Shown here: in pieces, positions 55,511 through 64,000 of the stretch
Position numbering within the stretch: position 1 is the first letter of the stretch
Layout: the number at the start of each line of letters is the position of its first letter
Assembly (NCBI GenBank): GCA_012064385.1
Contig: QRDG01000473.1
Location: 2,250,528 to 2,314,527, forward strand
Source: Puccinellia tenuiflora
Taxonomy: Eukaryota; Streptophyta; Magnoliopsida; Poales; Poaceae
Reading direction: 5' to 3'
DNA: 64,000 nt
The notes under the pieces: model-generated
What the model was told of the DNA's origin: nothing
The model's database searches: none
What the model saw: the letters and a program-made list of their open reading frames with translations, nothing else
Made by a program: the position numbers and the translations under genes

Positions 55511-58500
55511 CTACTCGTCCATCCTCATGATGCATCGCAGTCCCTCCCCCTTGAGCATGAGGTCAAAAGCCGTGTTGATCTGCGAGAATGGCACACTATG
55601 CGTGATGAACTTCTCCAGCTCCAGCTCCTTCCTTCTGGGAGGTCGGTTCGTGGCTTGTAGTTCCCAAAGAAGGTACCCTTGAGTGTCCTCTCACTGAGGA
55701 AGTTCATCGGATGGGTCTTGAACACCGCCTCCTTGTGGGGGACACCCACCAGCACGGCCACACCCCATCCCTGCATCCAGAAAATAATCAGGATTTGCTC
55801 ACAGTGAACATAGGAGTACAAATGGTATATATGTGTCATGTGTGTATTGAGAAGTATATTACATCGTGAACACATTCGAAGGCGGAAATCATGGCGTTGA
55901 TGTTGCCAGTACACTCGACGGCACTGTCGACTCCACCATTGGTCATCTCGACAAGCACCTGCAGATCATTCATCATTGAACAGTTAGTTTTTGTGGCACA
56001 AGCATGCCATGAACAAAGGAATAATTATGTACTGGGAAAAAACCTCTTGCACGGGCTTGGTGTGGTCCTTTGGGTTCACAAAGTCAGTGCATCCAAATTT
56101 CTTAGCTAAAAAATGATGGGCATGTTAGGTCCGGTGTGTTAACAAAAAACATTTACTACGATGCTCTTTTGTTCCATCAGATTTTTTACCTTGTTCATAT
56201 TTTGCAGGGTTCAAGTCCACACCAATGATCCTTGATGCCCCAGCCATCTTGGCCCCTTCCATAGCCTGATCATGTGAAAAAACCATACATCAATTAGTCA
56301 TGCTTATTCTCTGGGCACAACTCTCATCAGCCTGCAATATTATATATATTGGGGAAAATACTGATCATAGAATGTCACTTACAGCAAGGCCAACAGCTCC
56401 AAGTCCAAAAATTGCCACAGTTGAACCCTTCTTCGGTTTTGCAACATTCAGCGTAGCACCAAGTCCTGTAAAAAAATGATGTTTAACTAACGAACAGAGG
56501 CATCCTAAACATATTGATTCATTTGGAAAAATTGGCATCCTGATCCATCTCTTACCAGTAGAGATACCACAACTGAGAACACACACTTTATCGAGGGGCG
56601 CCTCAGGGTTGATCTTTGCGAGGCACCCGACATGGATCACGGTGTACTCACTGAAGGTGGAGGTCCCGACGAAATGGAAGATCGGCTTCCCATTCATGGT
56701 GAAGCGGGATTTTCCGTCGCCGATCATCACGCCACGATCCACGTTGATCCTGAGAAGGCCACACAAGTTGCTCTCCTCTGACTTGCAGTGGGCACACTCC
56801 TTGCACTCACCAGTGAACACCGGGAGGACATGATCACCCGGCACGAGCTCGGTCACACCCTCTCCGACACTCTCAACAATTCTGCAAGGAAGAAGTAATT
56901 TGGGAGAAAAGTTAAACTACGAAGAGTAACATATTTTTCATTCAAATACAGAAAAGAGTCCACTGTTATGCAATTGACAGCTATCTAGGAAAATAGTCTG
57001 CGGAAATATGTCACAAAATTAATAATTTGTCATTGTATTTTCTTTTGAGTATTAATAGTGTTGTAAAAACCATATTACTCCACAAAACACTCTGTGTGAT
57101 CTTGTGTCATAATTTGGGGAAAGAGTTTTTGGAAAGGTTAAACAATGAAGATCATTGAAATGCAGAAAAAAGTCCAGTTGTCTACAATTGACAGCAGCAC
57201 AGGAAATAATTCACTCGAAATATGTCACAGAGGAACAGTGTAGCACATGTGACTGTTTTGTTTCAACAATTTAAAGTGAAGCAATGGAACATAATTAGGA
57301 GAACGGGAACAGAAAGATCATGGAGAAATTAATTAGAGGAAACCCATAAAACTATAAGAAGCACTTTATTCGAGCTTGTGTCCAGGGCCGGCCCTGAGGG
57401 GCGGCGAGTGGGGCGACCGATCCGGGCCCCCAAAAATCCAGGGCCCACTCCAACTATGTTGTACTACTAGTATTATATGTATTATACTTATATACATGTC
57501 AACGCCTAGCAGGAGAAAATAATAAAAAGGAAAATGGTCCGGCTTTGGGGACGCGGTCACGTGGCCCATTAACAGATCGCACAGCATGCAGCCTACTTTC
57601 CTCCGTCTAGCTCGTTTAGATCACGACGATTCGTCTAGCTCCGCCTGTTTCGTTTCTCTCTGTTCGTCTGGCTCGGTTTCGCCTGCTCGCCTGGTTTGTT
57701 TCCGTCAAGGCGAATCGCGCTGCATCTGTAGTCTGCAGATTGGTTCCAGGTCGCCGCCGCTACAGTTCGCTAGTTCTGTCGAGGCGAATCCCCAACTCCC
57801 CAGGCCGTCAAGGTAAATAGTTTACACTAATTTTTGTTGTTGTGTGTGACGTGCGAGCATGATCTGACGATCTCTAAGTTCTCTCCTAAATTCCTTCTAA
57901 TTCTCTCCTAAAACATATCTTTTATATGTATTTTCGTTATTATTTTTATGTTGTCCATAATAAGGGCCACACATTTCAGCTTTGGTCAGGGCCCCGAAAA
58001 TCTCAGGGCCGGCGCTGCTTGTGTGCTGCATGACATGGTCACAGGGTTCATTCGTATGTTTTATCCCATGTCACTAAAATATGGACACTTGCTGTATGTA
58101 GTTATCAATCTAACGCCACTGACAAATCAGGATTCTGGATGACTATAATTAGAATTCACCATGAAAACAGAACAAGACAGAGACAAAGAGGATGCATACC
58201 CTCCTGCTTCATGGCCTAAGATCCTAGGGAAAACCGGAGTTTGCCCCTGCAGAAATCAAAGCAAATTAAATATCACCATGTTAATTAGCCAGTGATCGAA
58301 TTACCCGATTGAAAACCAGTAAAGACCAACAACTGTGTATACCTTGGCTTCCCAGAAGTAGACGTCAGTGTGGCAGAGAGCGGTGTAGAGGATCTTGACG
58401 CGGACCTCCATGGCCTGCGGCGGCGCCACCTCCACCTCCTCGATCGACAGCGGCTTCCCGGCCTCCCATGCGACCGCCGCTGCAGCCACCCAACGCAAGA

Positions 58501-58616
58501 ACCGAGCCAGTCAGCCCTCTATTACAAATGACTATTCCAGAATATCAAACTGATGCAGCTAGCAGGTATTTCAGGAACGAACCTCGGCACTTGATCACCT
58601 TCCCGGCTGTCGCCAT
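55511..58616 (-). pseudogene. Adh: Alcohol dehydrogenase copy D, frameshifted in the last exon
   Basis: Exons: 58583-58616, 58343-58479, 58200-58246, 56556-56881, 56383-56465, 56190-56265, 56044-56105, 55863-55958 and 55511-55770. Exons 1-8 match copies B and C in length, frame and splice sites, and all zinc ligands are kept. Exon 9 is 260 nt instead of 279: 19 bp are missing between 55633 and 55634, after the codons for RTDLPE. The frame then runs to a stop at 55525-55527, giving a predicted 368-aa product whose last 46 normal residues are replaced by 35 unrelated ones. The old stop remains at 55511-55513. The lost part includes a strand of the catalytic domain, so activity is unlikely. Intron 3 is enlarged by a hAT-like insertion. 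Confidence 0.92.
57375..58025. mobile_element. hAT-like element in intron 3 of ADH copy D
   Basis: The 635-bp element (57383-58017) starts CAGGGCCGGCCCTGAGG and ends with the complement of CAGCGCCGGCCCTGAGA. The 8-bp flanks CTTGTGTC (57375-57382) and CTTGTGTG (58018-58025) match at seven of eight bases. Copies B and C show the empty site GAGCTTGTGT at the same intron position. Size and 8-bp target fit a non-autonomous hAT element. Its ORF at 57586-57816 has no recognisable domain. Confidence 0.85.
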
Positions 58617-59100
58617 TGCCGCGCCTAGTCGCTAGCTCCAACCAAGAACTCGGAGACAGTGAACAATCTTTGTTGCTGATACTGCTTCGCAATTCGCTGA
58701 TTATTAGATTCAGGTGAGGTTGGAAGGTGAGGCGAGCCCTGTATATATAGTGGCGCGAGAGGAATCAGTGAACAATTAAGGTTAGCTTGGAGTGCAAGTG
58801 GGGCAATAAGATGGATTTTATTTTCTTGGAGAGGGTAGACAAACAGGGGTGCCTGGCTCTCTGCGCTGGTTCCAGACTTCGGCGCCGTGTAGTATATGGA
58901 AAGGCTACAGGGCAACGGCAGGCAAATAAATTAATTATTAAGTAAGAAAAAAACAGCAGCCAGAGCCAGACCTGGAGTGGGCAGCCTAGCTTGGTCAGAT
59001 CAAAACCGGGCACGAATCAGAGACTAACCGCGGAAACAGCCACCGTCTCGTCGCTTTGCAACGGACCACGACCTTGCTGAGAGGCTCATGGTTCTCTGCA
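58617..59100 (-). promoter_or_regulatory. Promoter of ADH copy D
   Basis: TATATATA at 58742-58749 lies 126 bp upstream of the ATG. CAAAACCGGGCA (plus strand, 59001-59012) is a degenerate form of the GGTTT/GCCCC motif of the other copies: it has one G less, so the GC core is weakened. Leader and TATA surroundings are clearly homologous to copies A-C. Confidence 0.65.
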
Positions 59101-60883
59101 TCAGCCGGTTCTCCCGAAACGATCATACGCTCTTTGATGTGGCAGGTGCACGCACCAACTGTTTTCAATTTTTTTTTAGGCTTAAGGCGGTCGAATCCGC
59201 CGTCCGATTAGATAGAGGCTTAAGGCTTGAGGCTTAAGGTTTTCAATATTCCTTGCTTTGCTGGTGTATCAACACTTTTGTTTCGTCGTCTGTAGTTGCC
59301 TCAAGGACCTGGGCACCCTATGTCACATCATGAACTAGACAGCGATCGTTCCTGACGTTTTCAAGCTCCAAGTGCGTCCTCCAAATTGTGTCTGTTTGAC
59401 TTTGTATGGACACTTTGCCCGGATAGATAGGACAGGTGAGCCTAAGGACATCACCAGACTGATCAGACAAGTGTCCATTTGTCCTTTTTCTCTTTTCTTT
59501 TCCTTTTTAAAATCCAAAAATTTACATAGAAGTTGATATATAGTAAACTGATATAAAAAATTGGCAATGATAACTCAAATTATGACACAAATTCGTCCAC
59601 AACTACTATTATTGTAACAAATTTGACGCTGCAAAACACTAATTCAACAACAATTCTTTTATTTTTAATTTTGATTGTTGAACAATTCGCATGTACATAG
59701 CTTAAGTGGTATAGGGTTTACGGTTTAGGGTTTAAGCTGAATTCGCGAATATTATTTTGCTACTTCTTTGTTTTGTATCGTATACTTCGGTTCAGAACAG
59801 ATGAACTAGCGGAGGGCTCTCATTTGCTTCTCTCTTCATTCTCTCTCCCCCCTCCCGTTTGAGAGTCGCCAACTCCACTCTGGGTCCTCTCCCTCTCTCT
59901 TCCGGTAGCTAACCCGTCCAGAAGAGGAGGTCGGCTTCTAGGTTAGGGCTTGTTTAGAGGTTGCCTTTTTGCATTAGGCTTATGCCGTTGGTGATTTCAT
60001 CTTAAACTTGCTTGAAAGTTCACTATACAACCCTCAGATTTGGTTCGGACTCCAGAGCTAAACTCTAAGAAACGTTTGGATTACCCCTTCAACCATTTTA
60101 ACCAGGTTTTGAATCTCTTTTTGTCACGTCAATATCTTAGTCCAAGCCTATACATGTATTCGTATCTACGTTGCCTTGATTGTGTTGCGTTCATCCCCAA
60201 GACGCCCATGTGTCCCCGACCAAGGCCCAAAAAGGCTGCATAGTTCAAAGATCATTCGGGCATGTTGGACTATGAATATAAATGTTACTCTTGTTGGACT
60301 GCCAATATACAACTAAGTCACAATACAGGACGGAGAGAAGTCAGTTTTGGAAACCCGATTTTCATGTTAAAAACTAGAAGTACTTTGTCACACATAATTA
60401 ATTCCAGTGAGTATGAAAACTACATCTGTAGTGTGAAGTGTTGGCCAAGGAACTAAAATGAATATAAACCTATTGGATAACATGGAGGAGAAAACAGCAA
60501 ACCTGCACACAAACGTGTCTTCATTACTCTACATCAAACGATATTGTGGAAAAACAATTTGTTCGCGTCCAAAGTGGCTACTCGCATATTAGATGTAATT
60601 CAATAATTAAAAGTTGCATTGATATCTTTACATATCAAAGTTACGAAAGTAGCTACATATCTATTAGATGTAATTCGTAATTACATATCTATCGGATGTA
60701 ATCCAGTAATTAAAAGTGTACATAATATCCTTGAACGTGAACCAGAACTGACATCCATTATTAAAAACTAAATGTCAAAAGTATCTACGCCCGGTTCAGG
60801 CGCACAAGGGTTAGACTGTACGTCTGTACTAGTAGTACAAAACTAAAGAATGTAAAGAGGAATGTTGCTACAAGAAAGCAAAT
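59101..60883. other. Intergenic region upstream of ADH copy D
   Basis: 59265-59345 is homologous to 38345-38430 upstream of copy C. A small repeat built on AGGCTTAAGG occurs at about 59179-59243. The rest shows no supported gene; short ORFs such as 60040-60243 lack any recognisable feature. Confidence 0.45.
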
Positions 60884-60955
60884 GCCGACCTAGCTCAGTG
60901 GTAGAGCGCGTGGCTTTTAACCACGTGGCCGTGGGTTCGATCCCCACGGTCGGCG
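60884..60955 (+). tRNA. tRNA-Lys (anticodon UUU)
   Basis: The 72 nt fold into a full cloverleaf. The acceptor pairs GCCGACC with GGTCGGC. The D arm is GCTC-AGTGGTA-GAGC. The anticodon stem is CGTGG/CCACG with loop CTTTTAA, giving anticodon TTT. The T arm is GTGGG-TTCGATC-CCCAC, followed by discriminator G. Internal A and B boxes are intact and a T-run follows at about 60966-60970, suitable for RNA polymerase III termination. CCA is not encoded, as expected for a nuclear gene. Confidence 0.96.
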
Positions 60956-62387
60956 CCTTCTTATGTTTTTGTTTAGCTGTTGCCGTCGTAGCGTTCTGTT
61001 TTCGATTTGGAAGAAACGAATGGCTTTTTTTTTTTCTTTTGAAACAAGGAATGCCTCTTTTTTCAGTAGAGCTAAGGTACTTCCTCCGGTCTGTAAGCAT
61101 TTTCGAGACGCCAGGTCGATAGAATATAACTGATTTTTTTTCCACATTAATTTCTACTACAATATGTTCAAAATCTAAAAAATGTTTTTATTGAAATTAT
61201 GTTTACAAGCCAGAAGAAAAAAAATCATAGGTCGCCAAAGTACAAAACGCCAACCAGAATTTATGTCAAAAAAATCATAGGTTTTACATTATTTTCCTTC
61301 GTTGGACACCAGATTGACCCTATTTTCTTTGTTCGAGCGGGCGTGTTTGTCAGCATAGCTACACCAAAGTTTATAGGCCATGCTAAAATAAAGGACAAGA
61401 CTAAGGCCTCGCTTGGTTCTTCAGTACAGAATACGGAGCCGTAATATTTACCCCCTCGCGCAGTATTTTTAGCAGGGTCTGACTAGGTCCCAGCCATCAA
61501 GGCGGGACATAATAAAGGGGGAAAAAACGAATTCATGCTGCCAAAGGCAACCGGATTTCTACTTTTTCAAGTGGAGACTGGAAACATCAAAAAAAAAAAG
61601 TCACCGGCCGCTTACTTGCAAGCAAAGAAACAGAACAAAAAAAGGCAATAAGAAACAGAAGAAAGAAAGCAAAATCCGAAAGGAAAAAATCGAGAGAAAA
61701 TTTTGAATTTCGGGATCAGATGGTAAGTCATTGGGGTGCCCCATTGTCGTAACAGGCTTAGTTGGGGCGGACACCCCTCTCGCAGTGAAATTTGCGAGCC
61801 GTTACCGCTCATCACGTCCCTTTGCTGCCTGAAGGATCATGCCTTCTCCCTTCCACCCGCCTCCTCTTTTATAGGCTCTCGGAGGCGCGGCGTCCGCGTC
61901 AAACTGCCGGTGTGGGACTAAAAACAGCAGCTGCTCGCTACTCCGTCCGCGCTGATTCCTGGTCGAACATGTCATGCGTGTGTGGGCTGAAAGTGTCACC
62001 GTGAGTATGTCTGCAGCTCTCAGCCCATCAGGGCCCATGGACTTCTGGAAAATGGCTGAGCTATGGTTGATTCGTGGGTCATCTTGCGAACTTTCCTTTC
62101 TTCGTTCATGCATAGCCTGTCAATGAAAAAAATTCCAAAGTAAAAAAAAAATGTGCATTTCTTTTAGATGATCGACTCAAAACTAAATTTCAGAAAAATG
62201 CTATTTCTTTCCTCTCGTAGATAGTATAGTTAGGCCTAAGTTCAGGCACTGTGAATAGGTAGCCCCGACCAATGTGGGTATCGAAAAATTTAACAAGCAA
62301 GGATACATTTAACTATCTCGAAATAGGATTCCGCTTTGCTTTATAAGTAAAGTAACTCAAAGCATTTAACTCAGAAGCAAACTACTC
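60956..62387. other. Intergenic region with a possible minus-strand TATA box
   Basis: Around 61866-61875 the minus strand reads CCTATAAAAGAGG in a GC-richer setting, as in a plant core promoter. Downstream (toward 61600) I find only a 67-codon frame without recognisable domains, so no gene is called. The remainder is AT-rich and unassigned. Confidence 0.35.
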
Positions 62388-62480
62388 ACTCCGTTTACAA
62401 TTATAAGATGTTTTAGATATTTCAAGGTATACTATATACATATCAAAATAAGTGAAATTACACACTAATACGCGTCAATA
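62388..62480. mobile_element. Truncated Stowaway-type MITE
   Basis: CTCACTCCGTTTACAATTAT is close to the Stowaway terminus CTCCCTCCGTTTACAAATAT. It is followed by AAGATGTTTTAGATATTTCA and an ACACACTAATACGCGTC block, as in grass Stowaway elements. The second terminal repeat is absent, so this is a broken copy. Confidence 0.55.
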
Positions 62481-64000
62481 TACGACCATCCACCATGTGG
62501 TGGGAAAGAAACTCATAACACTCCCTCTCATACATTTGAATCGGTTCAATGCATATTGGAGAATCGAATCGTGTTGTCAAATGAAAAAAGCAAACAAAGA
62601 ACTCGTCTGAATCAAAAGAATCAATATGTGATCAGCACGATATTAGACTCCAATGGTAGGGAGAGAGAACACTGGATAAAATAAGGAAAATGCTTTGGTC
62701 AGGGCCAGGGCCGGTCCAATGAAAAATTGGGCCCCATGGCGAATCAAAGTAATATAATTTATACTAGACTTTTATATGTGTCTAGATCTAATTTTTAGCA
62801 TGTTACAGCATTACAAATAGTTTTGTTTTGTTTGCTCACATAGTTTAACCATACAACTGGAAATATTAGTTGGTTTGTTTTTTATTTGTAATGAATATTA
62901 TTAAAGGATATTAAACTGTATTTGTACCAAAAATTGTTCTTGAACTTATTTTTTACATTGCATAATCTATATAATTTATATGTTTTTTTATAAAATTCTG
63001 CAAACAGTACTATCAAACAAATATTTCAATAGCGCTTGCTTTCTAGTGTATGATTAAATATCATATTTATTGAAACTTGTAGGTTATAAAATGAAGCAGT
63101 GCAATTATTTTTTTTCGTGGTCAAATTTTTACAAAGTGCACATATTTTGTACTTCGTAGTAAAAAACATTGTTTAAAGTAATCAACAATGAAATTAAAAT
63201 AGTGTGTATTCTAATATGTTTGCATATTAAATTATTATTTGATATGCTCTTATGCAACATGTTTGTGCAAAAATTCTCCGCCAGTTTACGAAATAAAAAT
63301 GTGCTGCGTAGAATTAAACATGAAAATCTAGTTTCCTAGAGTTTCGTAAATACAATTGGAAAAAGAATAGAATGGTAACAAAATATGTTCACATCAGTCG
63401 TATTGGTTTGTTCCTATATCACAAGAGGAATGTGGTGTGTATTTGGTATTCCGCAAATTAACCATTTTATCATTCTATGATGCTCTCTATGTCCCCAAAA
63501 TAAGGAGTGTATGATTTTCATCATACTTAACTCACGTCTTTGACCATTAATAATATCGAAATGTATGGATTGAGCTTGTATAAATAGAATCTTGTGAATT
63601 ACTTTTTATATGTATTTTATTATTTTTAGATACATTGTAAATGAAATCATAACTAAACTTGTGCATTGTTGAGCACAAATGTCATTCGGATTTTCCTTTT
63701 TACAGTGAATATTAATTTTTTGTGTAATGGATAATTGCATAATAATTACTATATACTTGACCATTTGGTCCCTTCTATTCTCGAGGCCCTAAGCGCTCGT
63801 CCTTCTTGGACGAACATGGTCACGAGTCGGTGGTGGCGACAATTCCCGCCATGGAAACCGATTTTACATTCCTTTTTGTGAGGCGATTGTTGTGGCCCCC
63901 GCGGACCGCTGGCATCCCTCTTTTAGAGGATGGAAATTTGGATTGATGCAACGGACAACTGTTGTCTACTGGTTTGGGCTACTTTTCTCGGGGGATGAAT
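62481..64000. other. AT-rich intergenic end of the window with a possible hAT-like left end
   Basis: At 62706 CAGGGCCGGTCCAATG resembles the terminus of the hAT-like element at 57383, and GGGCCCCATGGCGAA follows as in related elements. A matching right end was not found; AGGCCCTAAGCGCTCG at about 63785 may be what is left of it. I see no gene in this stretch. Confidence 0.35.

Noticed and set aside
57586..57816. 76-codon ORF in the hAT-like element as transposase
   Set aside because: Too short, with no hAT dimerisation or DDE-type motifs.
59698..59740. Telomere-like repeats (GGGTTTACGGTTTAGGGTTTA)
   Set aside because: Only two or three irregular copies of TTTAGGG; not a telomeric array.
61802..62113. 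103-codon minus-strand ORF
   Set aside because: It runs across the putative TATA box and shows no recognisable domain.
63490..63620. Second Stowaway-like MITE (CCCCAAAATAAGGAGTGT)
   Set aside because: Only a vague resemblance to a Stowaway end, with no inverted repeat or TA duplication.

Overview
This window is nuclear DNA of a grass, most likely a Triticeae species (wheat, Aegilops, rye or barley type). The evidence is dense nested LTR retrotransposons of Triticeae style, plant alcohol dehydrogenase (ADH) genes with grass intron positions, a cysteine-rich receptor-like kinase with a GC-rich first exon, grass MITEs and a Helitron. All exon boundaries were read by eye from GT/AG sites and checked by reading frame.

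Layout. 1-4128 is a truncated Ty3/gypsy element (minus strand) sitting in intron 1 of an ADH gene of which only exon 1 and the promoter (4151-4880) are visible. 4885-5874 and 25071-26640 are a repeat array split by a large Ty1/copia element (5880-25065, TSD CAAAT). That copia element was itself hit twice: by an Athila-type element without polymerase genes (13244-21044, TSD GCGAT) and by a solo LTR of its own kind (22655-24410, TSD TAATC). 28189-30463 and 35184-37523 are two complete 379-aa ADH genes on the minus strand, in two duplicated units about 7.1 kb apart. A 1.2-kb internal copia fragment (31182-32385) lies at the junction between the units. 38445-42522 holds a Tourist-like MITE, a Mutator-type foldback element, a decayed solo LTR and a LINE remnant. 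43320-47219 is a complete seven-exon receptor-like kinase of 674 aa (minus strand). 47584-49527 is a PIF/Harbinger-type element carrying a 392-aa ORF that is not a transposase. 51434-53413 is CACTA-related repeat DNA and 53499-54823 a Helitron. 55511-58616 is a further ADH copy broken by a 19-bp deletion and carrying a hAT-like insertion in intron 3. 60884-60955 is tRNA-Lys(UUU). The rest is AT-rich intergenic DNA with MITE scraps.

Biology. The host theme is an expanding and decaying ADH cluster: one locus cut by the gypsy element, two intact genes, one frameshifted gene and two leftover C-terminal stubs. All four promoters keep a TATATATA box 119-126 bp upstream of the ATG. All keep a GGTTT/GCCCC-type motif further upstream that resembles the anaerobic response element of grass Adh genes, so the intact copies are probably hypoxia-inducible fermentation genes. 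No prokaryotic features or CRISPR arrays are present. The best candidates for something little described are the non-transposase ORF inside the Harbinger-type element and the copia filler at the ADH duplication junction.
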